The notes below the pieces were generated by a model. That model ran no database searches. It was given only the letters and a program-made list of their open reading frames with translations, and was not told the origin of the DNA. The position numbers were made by a program, and so were the translations under genes. Positions 10,146-17,403 of a DNA stretch of 48,084 nucleotides are shown here, in pieces (positions within the stretch are counted from its first letter, which is position 1; every line of letters starts with the position of its first letter). This DNA comes from a virus. The stretch is taken from the IMG/VR virus record IMGVR_UViG_3300050821_000267, positions 1 to 48,084 of that record; one strand, 5' to 3'.

Positions 10146-10453
10146 TAGTCGATAACTTCTACAATCTTTATATTTCTCTTACTAAAGTAATCTTCAGCAT
10201 GCTTGAATAGTCTACCAAACGTAGTGTATCTAGAATGTTTAAGAACTTCAGGTAAGGAGCCCATCTCGTATTTAAGATACCAGAAGTTATTCTCTGGATC
10301 TTTAATAGCGTGAAGCTTGTTCTCTCCTGAGAATAGTCGCTTATCAACTAGACCAGTACTGGAAACTGGAGCTTTGTCGTCTATCTGTGCTAGACTAAGG
10401 ATTCTATCGTCACCAGTATTCTTAGAAGGAGTTACTGTATATTCATAAGGCAT
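10145..10453 (-). CDS. Small virion-region protein, 102 aa
   Basis: A 102-residue protein with a charged N-terminus and a conserved-looking C-terminal half (YLKYEMGSLPEVLKHSRYTT). No motif assigned. It is inserted between the gp11-like and gp12-like tail tube genes and overlaps both by one base, so it is likely co-translated and could be a tail-assembly or adaptor component. The family is not recognised. Confidence 0.6.
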   Translation of the reverse strand: MPYEYTVTPSKNTGDDRILSLAQIDDKAPVSSTGLVDKRLFSGENKLHAIKDPENNFWYLKYEMGSLPEVLKHSRYTTFGRLFKHAEDYFSKRNIKIVEVID

Positions 10454-11304
10454 TATCGTCTTCCAAAGTGTTTTAATTGCTCGAAGGGTGTGGGTCTGTT
10501 AGCCAGAGCTTTAAACTTAGATAGACTAGAGAGCTGTCTAAGGACTTCTTGTTCTGCTTTCTGATGAGGTCTGTTCTTAAGTTCTAAGAAAGCTAGAGAC
10601 TTAGCTTCATTGAGAAGCATAGGTACTTGCGCTTCATCTAAGTTAGGGATGAAGGTATCTACCATTTCAAACTTAGGGACAACCCAACCAAGACATAAGG
10701 TCTTGGAACCTTGTAGTGTGGAGTCTACAGAACTGTCGAAAGAGTCGAAGATAAAGTAATAGTTCTGAACTATGCAACAGTACTGAGGGACTTTATCGTT
10801 CTTATACTGGAAGTTAAAGACATTAGGCTCATTGTTAGAATTGATATTAACCGTTAATGAGAAAGTATCTACATCATTCTCATTAGGGTTGAAATTATTA
10901 ACATAATCTAAGAAGTCTTTAATATCTAAGATCTTTACATCCGTATACCCCGGGGGAAAAGGAGTAGTAGTTGTAGTTGTAGTTAAGTCTAAGTTCAGAT
11001 CATGGATGAAAGAACTAGGGGTAGTTGTACCTGAGATGGCTGAGTTGTAGTACTTAATCCATTCAATACGATTAACACTATCTGGTCTATACATTACGAC
11101 AGGAGAAGTTATATCTTCAGAGGGGACTAACTGTAGTAACTGATTATGTTCAGGAAGGTCATACCTACCTTGCATATTCAAGTAACTAGTCTTGATACAC
11201 TCAGCAACTTGCTTAGCTTCTGCGGTATCTCCAATAGAGTTTACTTCATCACTGTTAAGTGAACTTAAGATACTTTGAGTTAGTTCAAGTAATGTAAGTT
11301 TCAT
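10453..11304 (-). CDS. Tail tubular protein A-like (adaptor/gatekeeper), 283 aa
   Basis: The N-terminal region has the helical pattern of podoviral adaptor proteins: LTQSILSSLNSDEVNSIGDT, then EAKQVAECIKTSYLNM. The C-terminus (LLNEAKSLAFLELKNRPHQK, then a QxxxxL helix) is also typical of gp11-like proteins. The middle carries a Thr run (TTTTTTPFPPG, about residues 111-121) encoded by an ACT/ACA triplet tract at 10960-10990, probably a surface loop. It lies upstream of the nozzle gene as in T7. It probably joins the portal to the tail nozzle. Confidence 0.72.
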   Translation of the reverse strand: MKLTLLELTQSILSSLNSDEVNSIGDTAEAKQVAECIKTSYLNMQGRYDLPEHNQLLQLVPSEDITSPVVMYRPDSVNRIEWIKYYNSAISGTTTPSSFIHDLNLDLTTTTTTTPFPPGYTDVKILDIKDFLDYVNNFNPNENDVDTFSLTVNINSNNEPNVFNFQYKNDKVPQYCCIVQNYYFIFDSFDSSVDSTLQGSKTLCLGWVVPKFEMVDTFIPNLDEAQVPMLLNEAKSLAFLELKNRPHQKAEQEVLRQLSSLSKFKALANRPTPFEQLKHFGRR

Positions 11305-11675
11305 TTAAGCACCGAATGTAAGAAGTAAAAGCCAAGTACAACCATTATGACTGTCCATAAAGGACTATCAGTAGGAATGGTTGTAGTTCCGAAACCAGTC
11401 TCATCATAGAAGAAAATCTTACACAGAATGAAGGCAGGACCGGATGCGATTATAGTTCGCATCCAGATATCCCAACTACTCTTCTGAGCATCAGCTACTA
11501 AGACATCTCTAGCAGATTGAAGAGCAGATATTCTTTCTTCAGAAGCTGCTTGAGCCTGAGCAGTAGTAGCATTTATTTGTGCTATCTTCTCATTAGCAAT
11601 AGCATTAGTAATATTGTCGATAGTATCGAAAGCTTTAGGTAGAAGACCTAGTAAGCTTAATATGCTACTGAGCAC
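11301..11675 (-). CDS. Holin-like membrane protein, 124 aa
   Basis: Read with a GTG start at 11675; no nearby ATG is available. The N-terminus is a hydrophobic segment (LSSILSLLGLLPKAF). A charged Ala/Gln-rich helix follows (about residues 25-62), then two hydrophobic segments (MRTIIASGPAFILCKIFFY and LWTVIMVVLGFYFLHSVL). This layout resembles 3-TM holins of the gene-transfer-agent release type. It lies two genes downstream of the lysozyme, within a lysis cassette. Its start lies inside the 92-aa gene and its stop overlaps the next start (ATGA). Function is inferred from topology and context. Confidence 0.55.
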   Translation of the reverse strand: MLSSILSLLGLLPKAFDTIDNITNAIANEKIAQINATTAQAQAASEERISALQSARDVLVADAQKSSWDIWMRTIIASGPAFILCKIFFYDETGFGTTTIPTDSPLWTVIMVVLGFYFLHSVLK

Positions 11676-11943
11676 GCGCTTGAACTCTATCGCCTATACC
11701 GCGGAGCCAGAAGGCTAAGGTGAACAGGACCAGAGACGTCACTGCAATCTGGGTACCAGAGACTACGTTACCAGGAAGTCCAGTCAATCCTGAGATGTAC
11801 TCCTGCATAGAAGCAGCAGCCATCCCTAGAGCACCTAAGCCAGACACAATACGTGTCTTAGCTCCTGGAGCCCAAGAAGCAACCCAAGCCTCAAATGTAG
11901 CCCATTTAGTTTCAATCCAAGTACAGAGTGACTTAAGCCACAT
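11665..11943 (-). CDS. Small membrane protein of the lysis cassette, 92 aa
   Basis: A Trp-rich amphipathic N-terminus (WLKSLCTWIETKWATFEAWV) is followed by one clear hydrophobic stretch near residues 64-82 (QIAVTSLVLFTLAFWL) and a basic C-terminus. It overlaps the lysozyme gene by 11 nt and the holin-like gene by 11 nt, so it is translated with them. It could be a second holin, an antiholin or a spanin subunit; there is no lipobox and I cannot choose between these. Confidence 0.55.
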   Translation of the reverse strand: MWLKSLCTWIETKWATFEAWVASWAPGAKTRIVSGLGALGMAAASMQEYISGLTGLPGNVVSGTQIAVTSLVLFTLAFWLRGIGDRVQARAQ

Positions 11944-12616
11944 TTGTAATTACCTTTCTATTCATAATCTTGTGGTAGATGATATCTGCAAGTATGCCTG
12001 CAATAACAACTCCAATGGCAATATACCAGAAATGATCTGGGGAACGAGTAACAGCTACAGTACTGACAGCAGCTACTGAACCGGCTACAGTCCCTGTGGT
12101 CATAGGAATTCTAGTATAGCTGACAGTAACTACATCTGGTTTAGGAGCTACGTAAGGCGTATTAAACAAAGCTTTCTCCGCAGCACGTCTACGATCTAAG
12201 CCTGCAAGGACTACGCCCTGAGCTCTATCGTAAAGCATGAAGTCTTCGTCAGCCAAGTTATAATTACCTGAATTGAGTGCTGATAGGAGCGAACAATGCT
12301 GATGTGCCAACCAGCCAGTGTTGAACTGGAAGCTGACTAGAGCATCGTACTGGTTCTGGTTCAGAGGAACCTTAACCAGAATGTTAACATCTTTCTCTGC
12401 ACCAGCAAGATCTTTAGATAGAAGCTGATCTGCTTGATCTTTAGTAATCTTTTCTCCGACTGTTACATCGGAGCCAGTATGCCCATAACCAATCGTGAGA
12501 GTGCCGATTGGCTTTTCTCCAGGCTGTACAATCTTATCGTTGTGGTCGTCGTAAGCTTGAAGAATAAGACCTTCAAAGCCTTCTATTAATTTACGTCCGT
12601 TATCACTTGTTTTCAT
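11933..12616 (-). CDS. Endolysin, T4-type lysozyme (GH24) with C-terminal membrane segment, 227 aa
   Basis: Residues 1-150 are a phage lysozyme domain that cuts the glycan backbone of peptidoglycan. The catalytic triad Glu-Asp-Thr is visible: E15 in LIEGFEG, D24 in AYDD nine residues later, and T41 in LTIGYGHT. The domain continues with NQNQYDALVSFQFNTG and RRAAEKALF. Unusually for GH24 phage enzymes, a linker (about 150-190) and a hydrophobic helix (FWYIAIGVVIAGILADII, about 195-212) follow, ending in a basic tail. The enzyme may be membrane-tethered before lysis. It heads the lysis cassette and is coupled by TAATG to the tail-fibre gene. Confidence 0.9.
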   Translation of the reverse strand: MKTSDNGRKLIEGFEGLILQAYDDHNDKIVQPGEKPIGTLTIGYGHTGSDVTVGEKITKDQADQLLSKDLAGAEKDVNILVKVPLNQNQYDALVSFQFNTGWLAHQHCSLLSALNSGNYNLADEDFMLYDRAQGVVLAGLDRRRAAEKALFNTPYVAPKPDVVTVSYTRIPMTTGTVAGSVAAVSTVAVTRSPDHFWYIAIGVVIAGILADIIYHKIMNRKVITNVA

Positions 12617-14289
12617 TAAAGGTATTTACCTCTTGTATCTAACCAACCAGAAGCTCCGAAACTCGAATTCATAGTGCCTGTTCCAATTACTCTTATCTGT
12701 GAAGAAGTGTTTGTCCTGACATTAAGATTAGGAATAACAACAACAGCAGCGGCAGATTGCTGCGCTAAATTTTGAACTGTTGCAGATACTGCGGTAGAAG
12801 TAACATCTGGTGAAGAGAAGTACGCAGCCAACGGTCCCCCTGCCGAAGTTATTTGTCCAACGATTAAGGCATTAACTTTTACACCTAATGGAACACTTAA
12901 CGTGGCCAAAGAAGCAGCAGTAGTGATTTGAGTAGTCCAGTCAGTCGTAGGAACTAACCATAAAAACTCATCACCATTTTGAGCGAATGCTTTAATATTA
13001 ACTGAGGCATTAGTCTGGAAAGATCCAATACGTCTTTTAACCGTATAGTTAGTTGGCATTGTTGGAGTCGTCGCAGAAGTAGAGATTAAAGCATCTACAA
13101 CTAAAGTATCCAGACGTTGAATAATATAGACATGGTACCAAGTACTAGCAGCAACAGAGCCTGTATCTAAACCACCACTACCTGAACCTACTGTCCAAGA
13201 ACCTGTAGTCTTAGTAATAGCAGCGCTCTTAATTAGAGTAGACTGATCATCGGAGCAAACAACCCCTGCAGAAATATCAATTATAGTGTTAGGGGTTCCG
13301 CTGTCATTAGAAAGAGTACAACCAGAAATATACCCTCGCATATAAGAGGCATCTGTAAGAATCGTTGTACTTGAATTAGTAAGACCTGCTCCTAAAGAAA
13401 GCGTCCCTACTTGTCCTCCTAAAGAACTGACACCGGCAGTATTAGATCCAGCGATAGTAACTGGGTTAACTTTCTTTAATGTACCTGCAGTGTGATCCCA
13501 GATTACTAAGTAATCGTTAGCAGCATCAGGACTATTAGAAGTAGTTAAACTATTAATTGTAAAGTCTGAAACATTCGCAGTTGCGTTAGTAGGATTACCT
13601 TTCAAAGTAACTGCAGGAGACTGTGCTAGAGCAGTATTTCCCACTAAATTAGTTGCAGTGAAAGAAGAAGTAATCGTAGGTGAACTAATACTAGGGCTAG
13701 TAGCTAATACAACTGAGTTCCCAGTTCCTGTAAGACCTGTAATAGATTGACCATTGATTTGGAAAGCATTGCCAGTCCCTGCTGTATTGAAGGACTTATT
13801 AGTAAGAGCATTGTTAGATGCATCTGTAAGAACATTACCAGTAACCGGAGGAAAGGTGAATACAGTGTTGTCTGTCCCAGATAAGGTTAACGTATTAGTA
13901 GCAGATAAAGTCTTACCCGAAGTAACATTGACTCCAGAGACAACGTTAGTCCAACCTACGTCATAATTGTTATTACTATTCTTAGCTAAGACTTGACCAG
14001 TCGTTCCTCCAATAGGTAAGGGTTCAGAAGTAATAGTTCCCCCTCCATTAAGCAGAGCTGCATCTTGTAGACGAAGAGGTTCTGCAGAGTTAACAGGGAG
14101 AGGTAAGTTAAGGATACGATTAGAATTCATATCCAGATTGGCACCCATCTGATTAGGAGAGGTGCCATCTCTAGATAAAGTATTATCTATCGCCGAGACG
14201 ATAGTACTGAAGTTAGAATTAAGATCGGAAGTGGCAGACGTATCGTTCTGCAAACTACCGAACGTGGTAAGCGTAATTTTGTCTGTCAT
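12616..14289 (-). CDS. Tail fibre protein, 557 aa
   Basis: A Ser/Thr/Asn/Gly-rich beta protein. The N-terminus (MTDKITLTTFGSLQND, LNSNFSTIVSAIDNTLSRDG, PNQMGANLDMNSNRILNLP) is the standard opening of many podoviral fibres that attach to the virion. It is followed by repeated beta-strand segments with TGN, SGT and TLSG motifs. The C-terminal third (from about 400) probably forms the receptor-binding part. It precedes the lysozyme gene. The specificity cannot be read from the sequence. Confidence 0.75.
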   Translation of the reverse strand: MTDKITLTTFGSLQNDTSATSDLNSNFSTIVSAIDNTLSRDGTSPNQMGANLDMNSNRILNLPLPVNSAEPLRLQDAALLNGGGTITSEPLPIGGTTGQVLAKNSNNNYDVGWTNVVSGVNVTSGKTLSATNTLTLSGTDNTVFTFPPVTGNVLTDASNNALTNKSFNTAGTGNAFQINGQSITGLTGTGNSVVLATSPSISSPTITSSFTATNLVGNTALAQSPAVTLKGNPTNATANVSDFTINSLTTSNSPDAANDYLVIWDHTAGTLKKVNPVTIAGSNTAGVSSLGGQVGTLSLGAGLTNSSTTILTDASYMRGYISGCTLSNDSGTPNTIIDISAGVVCSDDQSTLIKSAAITKTTGSWTVGSGSGGLDTGSVAASTWYHVYIIQRLDTLVVDALISTSATTPTMPTNYTVKRRIGSFQTNASVNIKAFAQNGDEFLWLVPTTDWTTQITTAASLATLSVPLGVKVNALIVGQITSAGGPLAAYFSSPDVTSTAVSATVQNLAQQSAAAVVVIPNLNVRTNTSSQIRVIGTGTMNSSFGASGWLDTRGKYL

Positions 14290-14301
14290 TCCGATTTATC
14301 C

Positions 14302-14814
14302 TTAGGAAGTAGCAAACGGAGTAGCTAACGTGCCAGAGGCAGTCACCGTACCGGAGACAGTCCACGAAGTGGAACTGACGCAGGTGATGGTAAAGATATC
14401 TCCGATGGTCGCTCCACCAGTCGTAGTACCATTAAGATTGATAGAACGAATGGTCGAGTTATCTGCTGCATACCTAGTAACGGTCAGAGACTTATCGAAA
14501 TTAATCCCACCAGTCAGAAAGACTGACGCGGGAGTGATAACCTTCTGAGCATTAGAAGTAGCAACAGTGCCGATTGCAAAGTTATAAGTAATTCCAGGGG
14601 TAGCTGCTGGTAAAGTAACCGTAGTTCCTGAAGCACTGTTAAAAACAAAAGTAATACCAGACTGAGACGGAGTAAGCGTTGCCGTAGCAGTAGTAAGACT
14701 TACACTGCCTGCAGAGTCTGCAACAGTTTGAGTTAGAGAACCAGGGGTTGTATTCCCAGTGTAAATAGCATTTACGTAAAGGTCATCCCCAGCCATATCA
14801 ACTTGTGTACCCAT
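14302..14814 (-). CDS. Small virion protein (fibre or decoration type), 170 aa
   Basis: A 170-residue Thr/Ser/Ala/Gly-rich beta protein with a repeated xGTxxTLP-like texture and few charged residues. The start at 14814 has a good Shine-Dalgarno sequence (AAAGGA, 8 nt upstream on the minus strand). The base composition is more GC-rich than the core genes and like the capsid gene, suggesting high expression. It lies between the 172-aa protein and the tail fibre. A decoration protein or fibre-associated trimer is plausible; no family recognised. Confidence 0.55.
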   Translation of the reverse strand: MGTQVDMAGDDLYVNAIYTGNTTPGSLTQTVADSAGSVSLTTATATLTPSQSGITFVFNSASGTTVTLPAATPGITYNFAIGTVATSNAQKVITPASVFLTGGINFDKSLTVTRYAADNSTIRSINLNGTTTGGATIGDIFTITCVSSTSWTVSGTVTASGTLATPFATS

Positions 14815-14838
14815 TATATTTCCTTTCTGGGTTATGTA

Positions 14839-14860
14839 GTGGGGCTATTGCTAACCCCAC
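14839..14860 (-). other. Intergenic hairpin between two virion genes
   Basis: GTGGGG (14839-14844) pairs perfectly with CCCCAC (14855-14860) across a 10-nt loop, in the 60-nt gap between the 172-aa and 170-aa genes. No U-tract follows on the minus strand, so I read it as a processing or mRNA-stability hairpin rather than a full terminator. Confidence 0.5.
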
Positions 14861-14874
14861 CAACATAATAAGTA

Positions 14875-15393
14875 TTAGAACGATATCGTTCCAATGCCGT
14901 GGTAGTAGATCCTAACACGAATTTTACCCGTGCCGACAGAACCGGCGATAAGGGCAGTGATGTAGTAGGGACCTGTAGTGGATGAAGGGGAAGACCCAAT
15001 CAGACCACCAGCGTTAGTAGTATCCTCATTGTAAGTAATCGAGTCACCTGCATCCGACAATGCCGTTTCGGCGTTGATGAATGCGGTGCTGTAATTACTG
15101 GGGATCGTAGCACGATCCTGTTGAATGAGTCCGACACTAATACTAGTGATTGTTGCGACAGCAGTCTCAACAACAGCTTCCACCTTTTCGATAAAGATAT
15201 TCGTCCCGGAGGGGAAGAAAGTCGTATCGGATTGGATAGATGCAGTCGTAGTCAGCTTCGAAACGTCGATCAGAACTTCGATGACCCGATTACCCGCAGG
15301 GGATTGATATTCACCTGCGTTCTCGGGGTCGGCTAATGACGTACCGTACTTGTGATACAGATTGTCATTATCAAGCCAATTTCCTGATACCAT
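14875..15393 (-). CDS. Capsid-adjacent virion protein, 172 aa
   Basis: A 172-residue beta-rich protein directly downstream of the capsid gene. It contains NRVIEVLIDVSKLTTTASI and ends GKIRVRIYYHGIGTISF, strands like those of small capsid or neck proteins. A strong Shine-Dalgarno sequence (AAGGAG) lies 9-10 nt before the ATG at 15393. Its GC-richer codon use matches the capsid gene, consistent with an abundant product. A head decoration or minor capsid role is inferred from position and composition only. Confidence 0.55.
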   Translation of the reverse strand: MVSGNWLDNDNLYHKYGTSLADPENAGEYQSPAGNRVIEVLIDVSKLTTTASIQSDTTFFPSGTNIFIEKVEAVVETAVATITSISVGLIQQDRATIPSNYSTAFINAETALSDAGDSITYNEDTTNAGGLIGSSPSSTTGPYYITALIAGSVGTGKIRVRIYYHGIGTISF

Positions 15394-15406
15394 GTGTCAT
15401 TACTCC

Positions 15407-16378
15407 TTAGGTTGGCACTACAGAAGTGCTGGAAATAACGGTGACCATGTTTTCAGGCCGGTAGAGCTTGAAGCCCCACTCTGCGATCGTCAGATACTCT
15501 TCCTGCTGTTGGTCCTTGTTGAACTCGGAGTAGACAGTAGGATACTGACGGAAACCGCCGATCCAGGGACACGTGTCACCGGTCGTAGCGGAGAACAAGA
15601 AGTTTGCGACACCATTCGCCCCCGAGCTAACGGAACTGATGGTTTCGTTAGAGATCGAAGGAAGATAGTTAGACTCGTAAACGTCAAAGCCGAAGAGGTT
15701 GAAACGGAATTTAAAGCCGTTAACCAGACCCGTCTCAGGCAGTTCGTTCCAACGAACGTTGGGAGACAAGAGGTTGACGACGTTAGTCTGGGTCTCAAAC
15801 ACGTAGGCCACAGAGGGGTCCACAATCGCACAGAGATTGTTCAGAGGAACGTTAGCCTTGGTTAAGGCATATCTAGCTCTGGCAAAGTCAGCGAAGGTGA
15901 GAGCAGGAACTGCGTTAACAGTACCTGTTGCAATCCATCTATGATCAGCATTATTGATTGTATTGGTATTAGATGCAGTCTGACCGGAATTAGCCTTGGA
16001 AAGGATATTGGTCTCAACGGCTTCCATGAGAGCGCGATGTTCACGAGGAACAAACGCAGCAATCACATCCGAAGAGTAATAACTATCGCGCTTGAACTTC
16101 TCTGAAATAGCGTGCGCAGAGTACTTGTAGTTATCGAAGGAGAAGGTAAAATTACCAGTATCCATCGAGTTGTACTTAATAGCCTGTCCTTCGACGAAGT
16201 CTGCAGTTTCTGCAGCACCGATCGACGGGATATTAATAGTCTGCCCATCTGGGAAGTCTGAGATAATCCGGACAAACTTCATGGCATTCAGCTCATCTAA
16301 GAGCAACTGTTTGATCTGACGAGACCAAAGATTTGTTCTTAGGAGATTAGCTGTATTGTTATCATTAAAACCAGCCAT
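15407..16378 (-). CDS. Major capsid protein, 323 aa
   Basis: A 323-residue protein typical of podoviral HK97-fold capsid proteins. It opens with NLLRTNLWSRQIKQLLLDEL, which leads into a strand reading TINIPSIGAAETADFVEGQA. The motif FDNYKYSAHAISEKFKRDSY follows, and the C-terminal half contains residues of the P-domain (RYALTKANVPLNNLCAIVDP). It lies directly downstream of the scaffold gene, the usual order. Codon choice differs from most minus-strand genes (more C-ending codons), as expected for the most abundant virion protein. Confidence 0.85.
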   Translation of the reverse strand: MAGFNDNNTANLLRTNLWSRQIKQLLLDELNAMKFVRIISDFPDGQTINIPSIGAAETADFVEGQAIKYNSMDTGNFTFSFDNYKYSAHAISEKFKRDSYYSSDVIAAFVPREHRALMEAVETNILSKANSGQTASNTNTINNADHRWIATGTVNAVPALTFADFARARYALTKANVPLNNLCAIVDPSVAYVFETQTNVVNLLSPNVRWNELPETGLVNGFKFRFNLFGFDVYESNYLPSISNETISSVSSGANGVANFLFSATTGDTCPWIGGFRQYPTVYSEFNKDQQQEEYLTIAEWGFKLYRPENMVTVISSTSVVPT

Positions 16379-16402
16379 GGTTTCTCCTTAATTATGTTTT
16401 AT

Positions 16403-17164
16403 TCATTGGGAGTGGAAGTCTCCATCCTCGAAGGAATCTCCGAGAGCCAGGTAGTCTTTCTCCATTTGAATGGTGATTTTAGGATCATTGTAAAGCTGAG
16501 GGTTAGCCTTCTTAAGATCTTGGTAGTAAGACCAAGTTCTCTTAGGTCCACCTTTAGGAGAGAAGGTATCACTTCTCTTTTGTGATCTAGGGGGTGCTTG
16601 AAAACTGTCTTGCGTAGGCGCTTCTAACTCCAGAGCCTTAAATAAGGCTGTAGGAGATTTCTTAGCCAGAGCATTAACGTCTTCAGCAGACAACTCTAAA
16701 CTTTCAATGCGTTCATTTAGAATGGTTTGGTAATTAGAACCAAATCTTTCTACTAACTTGTCCTTCACCTTACTGAGGTTAGCTTGCTCTCTCTCGAATT
16801 GTTTTGTCTGTTTAATCCGAGTATCTACAAGTTCCTCAATTTGTTTAGGATCAATTCCGGGCTTATCTCTATCGTTCGCTGTTAGGTTGGTTTCGCTACT
16901 CGACTGTTGCTGAGAATTGAAATGTTTGTCCATCAACTCTTCTAGCTTGGCCCTTGCCTTGTAATCAGTATCTAACTTAGTATAGTCGTCTCGAAGTTGG
17001 TCTAACTTCTTAGTCAACAGACTAACGTAGTTATCTGCTTCATACTTACCCTTAGCTAAGTCTTGGGGAGTCTTAAATTTCTTTCCGTCTCCTACAAGTT
17101 CAGCTAAGTAATCTTTATTAGGATCGAGGGCGTTGTCCGCTCCTTCGAATAAACTATCGGTCAT
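16403..17164 (-). CDS. Scaffolding protein, 253 aa
   Basis: A highly charged, helical, coiled-coil-rich 253-residue protein without Cys. The N-terminus LFEGADNALDPNKDYLAELV and KFKTPQDLAKGKYEADNYV is a recognised opening of podoviral capsid assembly proteins. The centre (about 45-150) is Lys/Glu/Gln coiled coil. It ends in a short acidic region (DSFEDGDFHSQ). The gene lies between the portal and capsid genes as expected for the scaffold that directs prohead assembly. Confidence 0.82.
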   Translation of the reverse strand: MTDSLFEGADNALDPNKDYLAELVGDGKKFKTPQDLAKGKYEADNYVSLLTKKLDQLRDDYTKLDTDYKARAKLEELMDKHFNSQQQSSSETNLTANDRDKPGIDPKQIEELVDTRIKQTKQFEREQANLSKVKDKLVERFGSNYQTILNERIESLELSAEDVNALAKKSPTALFKALELEAPTQDSFQAPPRSQKRSDTFSPKGGPKRTWSYYQDLKKANPQLYNDPKITIQMEKDYLALGDSFEDGDFHSQ

Positions 17165-17185
17165 CTAAATTCCTTTGGTCTAAGG

Positions 17186-17338
17186 TTATAATTCTATCTT
17201 TAATCTACCCGTCTGGATGTTAATACCTAACGGTGTTAAATTCTCTTTCTCTATCAGCTTTAACCTTGCGTACATAAGTTCTAAGACTTTCTGACGAAGA
17301 TCTAAATCTTCAGTAAAGTTTAGAGAAGTGTCGGTCAT
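17186..17338 (-). CDS. Small acidic/basic helix protein, 50 aa
   Basis: An ORF of 50 codons beginning MTDTSLNFTEDLDLRQK and ending TGRLKIEL, with an excellent Shine-Dalgarno sequence (AGAAGGAGA directly before the ATG). It starts inside the stop of the 22-aa ORF. Located between portal and scaffold genes, where T7-like phages often keep a small gene. No family recognised. Confidence 0.6.
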   Translation of the reverse strand: MTDTSLNFTEDLDLRQKVLELMYARLKLIEKENLTPLGINIQTGRLKIEL

Positions 17339-17403
17339 TCTCCTTCTCGCTTTCTGAAGAAATTATAAAACCAACTGAAGATATCGTTAAAGAGTTTCCA
17401 CAT
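17335..17403 (-). CDS. Micro-protein, 22 aa
   Basis: The sequence is MWKLFNDIFSWFYNFFRKR plus GE: an aromatic amphipathic helix with a basic end. The ATG at 17403 overlaps the portal stop (ATGA) and its own stop overlaps the next start, so it forms a coupled chain portal-22 aa-50 aa-scaffold. It could be a membrane-active peptide or just a translational relay; evidence is the coupling and the unusual Phe/Trp content. Confidence 0.45.
   Translation of the reverse strand: MWKLFNDIFSWFYNFFRKREGE

Noticed and set aside
15121-16275. Several 60-167-aa ORFs overlapping the capsid gene in other frames
   Set aside because: Shadows of the GC-biased capsid gene, without ribosome-binding sites or protein-like texture.
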